From: a virus
Strand: one strand, 5' to 3'
Virus record (IMG/VR): IMGVR_UViG_3300025853_000078
Location: 1 to 63,263 of that record
DNA length: 63,263 nucleotides
Shown: in pieces, positions 17,377 to 25,700 of the stretch
Position numbering within the stretch: position 1 is the first letter of the stretch
Layout: each line of letters starts with the position of its first letter
Notes under the pieces: generated by a model
Database searches by the model: none
Told to the model about the DNA's origin: nothing
The model's input: the letters and a program-made list of their open reading frames with translations, nothing else
Translations under genes and position numbers: made by a program

Positions 17377-17967
17377 ATGAGTGAAATGAAGATAAAAGAT
17401 GGTAGCGGTAAAAATAAACTTGCTATTGTAGATAGTACCCAGAGGCTTTATACAAGGTCTGTATCTGAAGATGAATGGAAAGAAGCTACTATTAATGGTG
17501 ACCATTATGCAGTAACATCTGGAGCTATTACTTTAACTAGTGCTAACCTTAGTGCAATGTTATACTTTAAAAACAATGAAGAGGAAGACTTACTTATTGA
17601 TAGAATAGTCTTTAATTCAGATGATTCTACTGGAGGAACAGTAGACCAATTTGTTTTTACTATGGTAAAAAACCCTGATGGTCTTGGTTCTGGTAGTGGT
17701 AATGATGCTACCATTGTTAATACAAACTTTGCTTCTCCTAAGACATTAGATATTATTAGTGAAAAAGGACAAGAAGCTGCTACTGTAACTAATGGTACTA
17801 CAATAGCAGGATGGAGAATTGAAAATCCTACTAGAATGAGAGTTGTTAATGTTAGACTTATTATGCCAAAAGGTTCAAGTATAGCTTTTACAGTTACACC
17901 ACCAGCTAGTAATACCTCTATGGTAGCTGTTGTTGCGTGTAATGTTCACAAAATAAAAACATTATAA
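17377..17967 (+). CDS. tail appendage protein, paralogue 1
   Basis: This 196-residue all-beta protein starts with KIKDGSGKNKLAIVDSTQRL, has no Cys-rich region, and ends with a hydrophobic strand pair (TSMVAVVACNVHKIKTL). Its order of features parallels the next gene product: the DGSG/DGTG opening, an 'iL.lKN' strand (MLYFKNNEEEDLLIDRIVF), a VNTNFAS / VNVNFSS motif and a late strand before a short end. The two are probably a tandem duplication forming related subunits of one appendage. Function unknown. Confidence 0.5.
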   Translation: MSEMKIKDGSGKNKLAIVDSTQRLYTRSVSEDEWKEATINGDHYAVTSGAITLTSANLSAMLYFKNNEEEDLLIDRIVFNSDDSTGGTVDQFVFTMVKNPDGLGSGSGNDATIVNTNFASPKTLDIISEKGQEAATVTNGTTIAGWRIENPTRMRVVNVRLIMPKGSSIAFTVTPPASNTSMVAVVACNVHKIKTL

Positions 17968-17968
17968 T

Positions 17969-18568
17969 ATGGCTTTAGAATTTGAAATAGTTGACGGTAC
18001 AGGAGTAAATGGTTCTGCAAAAGTTAATGATAAAAATGAATTACAGGTAAGGGCTACCAACCATCCTATACAGCACGTTATCTCAGAAAGAGATGGGCAG
18101 GCTTATCAAGTGGTGGGGGACTTTGCTTCAGTAAATAATAGTACTCATACTATATTACACTTAAAGAATACTAGTACTACTAAGAATATGTACATTACTT
18201 ATATTAGAGTACAAACAGTAGATTTAGCAGGTGGTACTACTTTACCTTCAGCTAATACTTATTGGCAAGTAGGAACAGGGACCACATATAGTTCTGGGGG
18301 TACTGCAGTTACACCAGTAAATGTAAACTTTTCTAGTGCTAACCAAGCTTCCGCTACTGCTTATGATAACAATCCCACATTAGGAGGGAGTTTTACTGAG
18401 ACAGATAGATACTATGTACAGTCAGAGGCTGATGCTGTAACCTATAGAAAAGAAGCTGTAATGATATTAGGACCTAATGACACTATAGATGTTAGATTAA
18501 TTAGTGACCACACATCAGGGACTGCTTACGCTAGAATAAGTTTCTTTTATGAAAATGCTGATGATTAA
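17969..18568 (+). CDS. tail appendage protein, paralogue 2
   Basis: This 199-residue all-beta protein starts one base after its paralogue. Shared landmarks are the EIVDGTGVNGSAKVNDKNEL opening, a strand with HLKNTSTTKNMYITYIRV, a VNVNFSSA motif and a DTIDVRLISDH strand near the end. Divergence is high, so duplication is old, or the two belong to a larger family in related phages. It probably forms part of the host-contact structure. Confidence 0.5.
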   Translation: MALEFEIVDGTGVNGSAKVNDKNELQVRATNHPIQHVISERDGQAYQVVGDFASVNNSTHTILHLKNTSTTKNMYITYIRVQTVDLAGGTTLPSANTYWQVGTGTTYSSGGTAVTPVNVNFSSANQASATAYDNNPTLGGSFTETDRYYVQSEADAVTYRKEAVMILGPNDTIDVRLISDHTSGTAYARISFFYENADD

Positions 18569-18577
18569 TAAATAATT

Positions 18578-19675
18578 ATGCCAACTAGAGTTAAAATACA
18601 AGGAGGTACATCTCATAAACCTGCAGATGTAAAAAATACTAAAGAGTTTGGTAACGGGCTTAAAGTATTTACATATACTGGTGAAAGACTATATGACAGA
18701 AGTGCTTTCTTCACTAATGAGACATACGGTTCTGATATGAACCAAGATGCTTCTACAGGAGGTACTCCAGATAGAGTTCATAATGGTATTGATACTATAT
18801 TATGGACAGCTTCTGCAATTGCAGGTACTTGGACTTTTAATGACCCTGCTCAAGCACATATTAGTGCCCAAAGTATTGGTGCTACAGCCACCGTTAATAA
18901 CGATGTTGCTCAAATAGCTAAAGGCTCTAATTTAACTATAGCTAACTATGTATCTTTGACTGGCTGGATATATATTACAGGATGGAGTACTTCAGGTACA
19001 AAGCAAGTTAATGTGGTAGGATGGGATACAGGTACTGCAGCAGCAGTAAGTAGTTCAGTTAATATTGGTAACTATGTTGATACTACAACCCTAAATACTT
19101 GGCAAAAATTTACTATTCCTTTTGCAGACTTTGGATTCACTTCGACTACATTAGATGCAATTAGAATTACTACAGTGGATATAGGAGCAGGACCCCCTCC
19201 TAATTACTATTTAGATGACATACAGTTTGAACAAACAGGAGGTTCTATTATATATGAAGCAGGACCACAGCCAGGAGAAGTATGGGAGGTTAATAACATC
19301 AATGTGGTATTTGCCGATGCTTATGCTGGTACTGTTACTAATGGAACTATGCCTAGCATACCTTATGATGGTTTTTTAGGAGTATCTACTTTAACTAGTG
19401 GAATAGTATTTAAAGTAACTCAAGGAGGACAGAGTTTAGGTAGTTCTACTTATACTGACTTTATAGATATAATGTCCATGGCTGAAAGAGTAACCTATCA
19501 ATCAGGAAGTGATGGTACTAATACTTGGGTAAGAGTTGATATAGAATATCCTAACCATTTTAGATTGGAAGGAAAGAATAGAGATAAATTAGAAGTAACA
19601 ATTAACGATGATTTGACGGGATTATTACACTTTAGGTCTAATGTTAATTACTCTAAATTTATTGATATAGAATAA
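18578..19675 (+). CDS. tail protein with carbohydrate-binding-like jelly roll
   Basis: In this 365-residue protein, residues about 70-220 look like a galactose-binding / CBM jelly roll. The signs are an aromatic first strand (TILWTASAIAGTWTF), LTGWIYITGW, a NTWQKFTIPFADFGF edge strand and the typical closing strand NYYLDDIQFEQ. The N-terminal 60 residues share the short basic opening of the two preceding proteins (RVKIQGGTSHKPADV). The C-terminal 120 residues form another beta domain. It is the last gene of the fibre cluster. Glycan binding is inferred from fold-like pattern only. Confidence 0.5.
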   Translation: MPTRVKIQGGTSHKPADVKNTKEFGNGLKVFTYTGERLYDRSAFFTNETYGSDMNQDASTGGTPDRVHNGIDTILWTASAIAGTWTFNDPAQAHISAQSIGATATVNNDVAQIAKGSNLTIANYVSLTGWIYITGWSTSGTKQVNVVGWDTGTAAAVSSSVNIGNYVDTTTLNTWQKFTIPFADFGFTSTTLDAIRITTVDIGAGPPPNYYLDDIQFEQTGGSIIYEAGPQPGEVWEVNNINVVFADAYAGTVTNGTMPSIPYDGFLGVSTLTSGIVFKVTQGGQSLGSSTYTDFIDIMSMAERVTYQSGSDGTNTWVRVDIEYPNHFRLEGKNRDKLEVTINDDLTGLLHFRSNVNYSKFIDIE

Positions 19676-19690
19676 AAAGTTGCTAAAAAA

Positions 19691-19722
19691 TTTGGAAGTA
19701 ATAAATAACTTTCGTATGTTTG
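19691..19722 (+). promoter_or_regulatory. Bacteroides-type promoter (-33 TTTG, -7 TAnnTTTG)
   Basis: TTTG at 19691-19694 is followed, after exactly 20 bases, by TATGTTTG at 19715-19722. This matches the Bacteroides primary sigma consensus (TTTG, about 20 bases, TAnnTTTG). A transcript should start near 19729. The same pair with the same spacing occurs at 27303. It points to transcription by host RNA polymerase. Confidence 0.65.
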
Positions 19723-19728
19723 CTAAGA

Positions 19729-19797
19729 TTTTGATTTTAAACATGTTTTTAGAGAGTCTAGGCAAATATTCCAAATAGGGACCTAGACTCTTTTTTT
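19729..19797 (+). ncRNA. candidate short RNA or attenuated leader (about 70 nt)
   Basis: The region between a well-formed promoter and an intrinsic terminator holds no ORF, so a transcript of about 70 nt is predicted. Either it is a free-standing phage small RNA, or it is a leader in which most transcripts stop before the exonuclease gene at 19817. The 5' part is U-rich and unstructured; the 3' half is the terminator stem. Ends are estimated. Confidence 0.4.
19751..19797 (+). terminator. intrinsic terminator in the leader of the exonuclease gene
   Basis: GAGTCTAGG (19754-19762) pairs perfectly with CCTAGACTC (19782-19790), extendable by A-T pairs, and is followed by seven T residues. The loop is 19 nt. 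It also ends the fibre-cluster transcript whose last stop codon is at 19675. Confidence 0.88.
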
Positions 19798-19816
19798 ATT
19801 AACCAATAAATATATT

Positions 19817-20737
19817 ATGAGTAGAGAAGACTTAATAAATAAATTTTTAAATAATAGAAGTTATTTAAAAAATGGTGCTAATTATTTAGCTTCCATATGG
19901 AATGTGGATCCTAATGAAGTAAGGATAGCTAGAAAGAAAACTAAATTAATATTACTAGAAAAAGAAGTTGATGAAGATTCAGATAAAGAATTTAGAAGAA
20001 TGTTCTTTGATATTGAAACTAGTTATAATGTAATAGCTGATTTCTCTTGTGGGTATAATAAATCAATTGGACCTCATCAAATATTAAGAGAAAGAGGTAT
20101 AATATGTATCTGTTGGAAATGGGAAGGAGAAGATAAAGTTCATTATCTTAAATGGGATGACAACCAATGTGATAAAAAGATGCTTATTGAATTTACTAAA
20201 GAACTTGAAAAAGCAGATGAAGCTATAGGTCATAATGGAGATAAATTTGATTTAAGATGGTTAAGAGGAAGAGCTATAATACATCAAGTGCCTTTTCCAA
20301 CTTATGTTAAGTCACTAGATACATTGAAAAAAGTTAGATCAGCAGGATACTTTAATTCTAATAAGTTAGATTACTTAGCTAAGATCTTATTAGGATATGG
20401 TAAAGTAGATACTGGGGGATTTCAATTATGGGTAGACATCTGTGAAAAGAAATGTAAAACTGCCATGCATAAAATGATTACTTATTGTAAGAATGATGTA
20501 GTAATATTAGAGGAAGTATTTGAAAAACTTAGTCCTTACATTACACATAATACACATGTAGGTGCGGCAAAAGGAAATAATAAGCATAGCTGTAAAGCTT
20601 GCGGAAGTGATAACATATCATTTAAAAAGAATGTATTTACTCAAACAGGTAACATACAGAAATTAGTAGAATGTACAGATTGTGGAACAGATTTCAAATT
20701 ATCTAATGCTGTCTGGAAGAAATATTTAAAAAGTTAA
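19817..20737 (+). CDS. DEDDy 3'-5' exonuclease with C-terminal zinc ribbon
   Basis: This 306-residue RNase H-fold exonuclease has a complete active site. Exo I is FFDIET (Asp65, Glu67), Exo II is GHNGDKFDLRWL (Asp145), and Exo III is YCKND (Tyr223, Asp227), which makes it the DEDDy class of DNA polymerase proofreading domains. Residues 259-289 form a four-cysteine zinc ribbon (CKACG and CTDCG; Cys259, 262, 286, 289). No polymerase domain is attached. It lies between tail fibre and ring genes on the late strand, not with the replication genes. It may trim nucleic acid during packaging or entry, or be a late-expressed repair enzyme; the sequence does not decide. Confidence 0.8.
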   Translation: MSREDLINKFLNNRSYLKNGANYLASIWNVDPNEVRIARKKTKLILLEKEVDEDSDKEFRRMFFDIETSYNVIADFSCGYNKSIGPHQILRERGIICICWKWEGEDKVHYLKWDDNQCDKKMLIEFTKELEKADEAIGHNGDKFDLRWLRGRAIIHQVPFPTYVKSLDTLKKVRSAGYFNSNKLDYLAKILLGYGKVDTGGFQLWVDICEKKCKTAMHKMITYCKNDVVILEEVFEKLSPYITHNTHVGAAKGNNKHSCKACGSDNISFKKNVFTQTGNIQKLVECTDCGTDFKLSNAVWKKYLKS

Positions 20738-20741
20738 ATAG

Positions 20742-21434
20742 ATGACTGAAAATGAAGCAGTATTTAATATACTAAGCAAAATAAAACCTTATCTAGAAGA
20801 TGATAGTGATATCTCTCCTAGAGAGGTTTCTTTTAAATTAGCTAACCAAAGAGCCTTGCTTCTTAGGAATGAGCTAAATAGAAATAGAAGTATTGATCCA
20901 GATATCATCCAAGATTTAGGATGTGTGGCTATGGAATTAGCTGACCCTGCAGAGTGTTGTGATGTATCAACTGGATGTAAGGTTCTTAGAACTGTTTTAG
21001 AGATACCTACAACAATTGAACTTTATAATGATATAACACTAACTAGAATTGGACCAGTAGATAAAACTAAGAAAGAGTTCAGTAGAACAACTCTAAGCGG
21101 TGCAAAATGGGTGGGTAATGGAAAGTATACAAAAAATGAGATATACGCTTACACGGCAAATAACAGGGTTTATTTAGTGTCTAATACTGACAACCATAAG
21201 TTCATAGAGAATATTAACATTAGGGGAGTATTTGAAAATCCTGCGGATGTAATACCTTTTACAAACTGTTCAACTGGTTCTAGTTGTTATTCTGCTGATG
21301 ATAAATATCCATTAAAAGCTTGGATGTATAATTACATTGAAGGACAAGTAGTAAAAGAATATGTTCAACTATATAATCTACCTGCTGATATATTAAATGA
21401 TGGTGGAGATAATACTGTAACTAAACAAAGCTAA
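20742..21434 (+). CDS. tail-barrel ring / connector protein candidate
   Basis: This 230-residue protein starts four bases after the exonuclease. It has a helical N-terminus (residues 1-75, including LANQRALLLRNELNRNRSID and a 'DPDIIQDLGCVAMEL' helix), then a beta-rich body (TKNEIYAYTANNRVYLVS). The first of three consecutive genes before the muzzle protein, it fits one of the ring proteins of the crAss tail barrel. Four Cys at about 77-89 (ADPAECCDVSTGCK) are unusual. Which ring it forms cannot be decided here. Confidence 0.55.
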   Translation: MTENEAVFNILSKIKPYLEDDSDISPREVSFKLANQRALLLRNELNRNRSIDPDIIQDLGCVAMELADPAECCDVSTGCKVLRTVLEIPTTIELYNDITLTRIGPVDKTKKEFSRTTLSGAKWVGNGKYTKNEIYAYTANNRVYLVSNTDNHKFIENINIRGVFENPADVIPFTNCSTGSSCYSADDKYPLKAWMYNYIEGQVVKEYVQLYNLPADILNDGGDNTVTKQS

Positions 21435-21955
21435 TGGCTGTTAGAAGTAAAAATAGAGGTATATACAAATCAGACTATGGTATAATAGATATGTATAGAC
21501 ATTACAGAAATACTCAAAAAAATAAAGGTATTGAGCCTGTAGACATATCTACTTATAGAAAAATTATTAAATCATATAATATACAAATATGTGATTATAT
21601 AGTTAAGGAGTCTGGGGAATTAAGACTACCACATAGATTGGGGTATTTAAGAATACGGAAGTTTAAAACTAAATTAAAGCTTGATCATAATGGTCAGCTT
21701 ATTACTAGACATTTACAACCCAATTGGAAAGCTACCAATAAGCTATGGGAAGAAAATGAAAATGCTAAAAAAGAAAAGAAAATAGTTTGGCATACAAATA
21801 AACATACCAATGGTTATTATTATAAATGGTACTGGGATAAAAGAGCTTGTAACATTACTAATCATACTGTATACTCTTTAGTGATGAGCAGAGACAATAA
21901 AAGAAATATAGCTCGTACTATTAATGAAAATGAAAATATAGATTATTATGAATAA
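21434..21955 (+). CDS. basic conserved tail-region protein
   Basis: This 173-residue, strongly basic protein is rich in Lys, Arg, Tyr, Asn and Trp (IYKSDYGIIDMYRHYRN, then KLPHRLGYLRIRKFKTKL-like stretch at 70-85, and YYKWYWDKRACNITNH). It overlaps the upstream gene by one base and the downstream gene by eight. Its charge suggests contact with DNA in the barrel or a transcription/assembly role. Homologues at this position are common in crAss-like phages, to my recollection, but without known function. Confidence 0.5.
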   Translation: MAVRSKNRGIYKSDYGIIDMYRHYRNTQKNKGIEPVDISTYRKIIKSYNIQICDYIVKESGELRLPHRLGYLRIRKFKTKLKLDHNGQLITRHLQPNWKATNKLWEENENAKKEKKIVWHTNKHTNGYYYKWYWDKRACNITNHTVYSLVMSRDNKRNIARTINENENIDYYE

Positions 21956-22727
21956 TGGCAAATACATAAAAATGGACAGAGTTATTGAAAACGTATATAG
22001 AGATTACGGGTTTGATAACTTAGATTGGATACATTGTGTAGAATGGATTGGCGAGTGCTTAGATTTAATAGGTGCTCCTTTGACGTATATAAAGAAAGCT
22101 ACAGATGGTAATGAAAAGTTAGGTCATCAATCACCTGTTGTAATAGAAGATAATAGAGGTAAGATACCTTGTGATTTACACCAAGTTATTCAGATATTCA
22201 AAAAAGAAAATGGATATTATCATCCAATGAGAACATCTACTGATACTACTCATATATCATATTTTTGTAATGGTAAATCTTCTGATATAAATAGAGATAG
22301 TGAATATACTTATACTTTAAATGATAATTTTATATTTACAAATTTTGATGAAGGTGAATTAGTTATAGAATATATGGCTAATCCAACAGATGAAAATGGT
22401 TATCCTATGATACCTGACAACATTAAATATATTAAAGCTTGTCAAGCTTATATAGGAGATAAGATATTATTCAAAAAAGAAATTAAAGGTGTAGATATTA
22501 AACCTAGAGTAGTATTAAAGATTGAGCAAGATTTAGCTTGGTACACAGGTGCAGCAGATGCATCAGCTAGAATACCTACTATAGATGAAATGGAAAGTTG
22601 GAAAAATAACTTTATGAAATTAATACCTAATGTTAATTCACATGCTGGAGCATTCAGAAGTGATGGACAAATGGAAAGAAGGTTTAATGCATCTAACACT
22701 AATGGTAATAATAACAATAGAAGATAA
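21948..22727 (+). CDS. tail-barrel ring / connector protein candidate
   Basis: This 259-residue protein has an N-terminal helical segment (RVIENVYRDYGFDNLDW, then WIGECLDLIG) and a beta body that includes FIFTNFDEGELVIEYMANPT, the typical closing strand of podovirus adaptor domains. A C-terminal helix (MESWKNNFMKLIP) and a disordered Asn-rich tail (SNTNGNNNNRR) follow. Gene order directly before the muzzle gene and overlapping starts support membership of the tail barrel. Confidence 0.6.
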   Translation: MNNGKYIKMDRVIENVYRDYGFDNLDWIHCVEWIGECLDLIGAPLTYIKKATDGNEKLGHQSPVVIEDNRGKIPCDLHQVIQIFKKENGYYHPMRTSTDTTHISYFCNGKSSDINRDSEYTYTLNDNFIFTNFDEGELVIEYMANPTDENGYPMIPDNIKYIKACQAYIGDKILFKKEIKGVDIKPRVVLKIEQDLAWYTGAADASARIPTIDEMESWKNNFMKLIPNVNSHAGAFRSDGQMERRFNASNTNGNNNNRR

Positions 22728-25700
22728 TGGCTAAAAAGAAGTATACATTTATTGGAGGTATGGATCAGGACACCTCTAAATCTAAAAGAGGTGATACTAA
22801 ATACTATAAAGGTACCAACATCAAAGTTCTTACTGAAGAAGGATTATCTTCCGGTAACATTGAGAATGAAGATGGTAACTTATTATCTTTTGACCTACCT
22901 GATACTTTAGGATTCTGGAAGATTAGATTTGATAATCCTGAAAATCCTGATTATGGAAAATTATCTATTACTTATAATTCTACTATATATAGCACAGGAA
23001 ATGTTAATAGTATAGAGGATTTATATGCAGCTATGCTTATAGCTTTATCTAATTTAGCTACTACTGACTATAAGTTAATTAGAAATGGAGAGTTTATATA
23101 TTTAATCCCATTAACTTCTGCTATATCTACTATAGTAGGAGATACTACTGTAGGTAATGATGGATTAAGTACTAACACAGGAACTTATGAGGTAGAACCT
23201 CAAACTGATTTAAGGATAATAGGATGGACTACTCTTAGAGATGAAGTAATAGTATTTTCTACTAATGAAACATCAGCGACTCCAAATTCTGCAGGACAGA
23301 TATGGAAGTTTAGTTATGATCCTATAACAAAGATAATTAATAACATAGGTGCTAACAGTACTCTGACCTTAGCTGATCATCTTATTTATAATAATAAGTT
23401 GAATTTCTCTACTCATTGGCATATAGGTACAGAGGCTGTTGGACACTATGAAAATTCAAAGACAGGAAGAGTTTATTGGACTGATGAATACAATAACCTG
23501 AGAACCATCAACGCTTTGGACCCAAACCTATTAGGTTTTTCTCCTGGCGACCTTGATATTAATTCTCAGCTTGATATGAGCATTCCTATATTAGACCGTG
23601 TGTCTTCAAATGGTTCATTACCAGATGGAGCCACGGTTCAATATTCATATAGACTATTTAATGTTGGTGGAGGAAGTACAGTTTTCTCACCTGTAACTAA
23701 TCCTATTCCTTTAGGGAAATTTGACCCTACATCTAACTCTGCAGGTAATAGACCTTTTGAAGCGGATGGGGATACAACATCTTCAGGAAATAAATCTGTT
23801 ACATATAATATAAGTAACATTGATACTTCTTATAATTATATTGAACATATTGCTGTTGTGAGAGTTGGAAGTGCTACAAGCATATATAAATTTGATGAAG
23901 AGGCAGTTCCTTCTGATGGTAATCTAGAAGTTATACATACTGATAAAGGAGATGATATTCCTATTACTCCTGAAGAATTTGCATTCTTAACTAGGACATT
24001 TAAGAGATGTAAGACTATTACTATAAAAGATAAAAGACTTATAGCTGCTAACTTAGATACTTTAGATACTACTGTTGATGGATGGGATTCAAGAGCTTAT
24101 AGATTTAATAGCTCTTATCAAGCATTACTGAATGATAAAGAATTAAGTCCTATTACTCTAGATAACTCAGGAGCTAATACTCCTGCGTATGCTTCAGTAC
24201 CAGAAGAACATGATGTTATTAATCCTTATAATAAAGAACCTCATTTAGATTCTAATGATAATGTGAATACTGCTAACCAGTATAAATTTCAAGAAGACGG
24301 TGTTACTTTAGGTGGTAGTGGACTAAATGTATCTTATAAATTTGTGACTGAGGAAGTGTCTTTAAAAGCTACTGTATCAGGTGCAGGTAGTTCTGGGTAT
24401 TCAGTTGATGGTAACTATAATACAATACATTATAATAGATTTAATGCAGCTCCATATAATAATTCTGGATATGTTTCATTAAATGGAGAAGATAGAGTTG
24501 CTCCAGGAGAATATCAAAGTTTCTTATCCCCTGCAATGGTTAATACTTTTAAAGGATATGCTAGAGGTGAAACTTACAGAATGGGAATAGTATTCTATGA
24601 CCTTACAGGAAATCCTTATAATGTTAAATGGATAGGAGATATTAAAGTACCTGAAGCTACAGAAAAAGTAAGTGGTAATTATCCTTATAGTGTAACAGGA
24701 GATAATATATCTGATAGTAATTTATATGACGGAAACTATCCTATCAAAGGAAAATCTATTGGAGTAGAATTTACTGTTGATGTATCTGATTTATTAGGTA
24801 AAGTATCTGGATATGAAATTGTTAGAGTAGAAAGAAAAACTCAAGATAGAAGTAGATTAGGTACTGGTATTATGACTAACTTTGGTTTAACTAATGGTAC
24901 TTATGGTGGAAGAAGAAGTTTTGCAAAAACAGGTGGTATTTATGCATCAAATAAAATTCCATTATTATATACAGCAACAGGTTTCCAAGATACTGACCAA
25001 ATAAATGTAGCTTCAACAGGAACTAAAGCAACTGCTATAATAAATGATGCTCCCGTATTTTTTAATACTGGTGGATTAAGAACAATGGCAATCATATCTC
25101 CTAATAGCATACTAAGAAGGGATAGTGGATATTCTTATAAGTCTGGAGACACTGTAAGAACTCTTGGATTCTATAGAGATATGTATGAAGCAGGTACGTT
25201 GTACCAGAAAAGAAATGCTAATGATTTTAATGGAGATGCTGACAAACTTGTAGCAGGATATAATATTCTAGGAAGAGCTTGGAATACTTCTGATGCTTGT
25301 CAAGAATCCAGAGAAATAACTCAAGAGGAGCAAATGGGAATGGCTGATGTGATTAGTTCAGGATGGAATGGACCTGCTGGATTAGGTGTAACTCATTTTG
25401 CTAACTGCTCTCCTGCTACTACAGGAGAGGATGATCCTGCTGGTGTAGGAGGACAAAAACAAGTTATAGATATTAATGATAGGTTTGAGTATTACTCTGC
25501 AAGTAATTCATTAGCACCTTGGATTTCAAGCAGTAATCCACTACAAACAATTGCTAATGCAGGAGCTTATACTCCTAAAGCAGATACTACTCCAATTAAC
25601 TCTTATTGGTGGAGAGAAATTAGTTATGATAGAACCTTAGCTAATCAATATGGTGGTGATACCTACGAAGCTAGATCAGGAAATGAATATATTTCTACAG

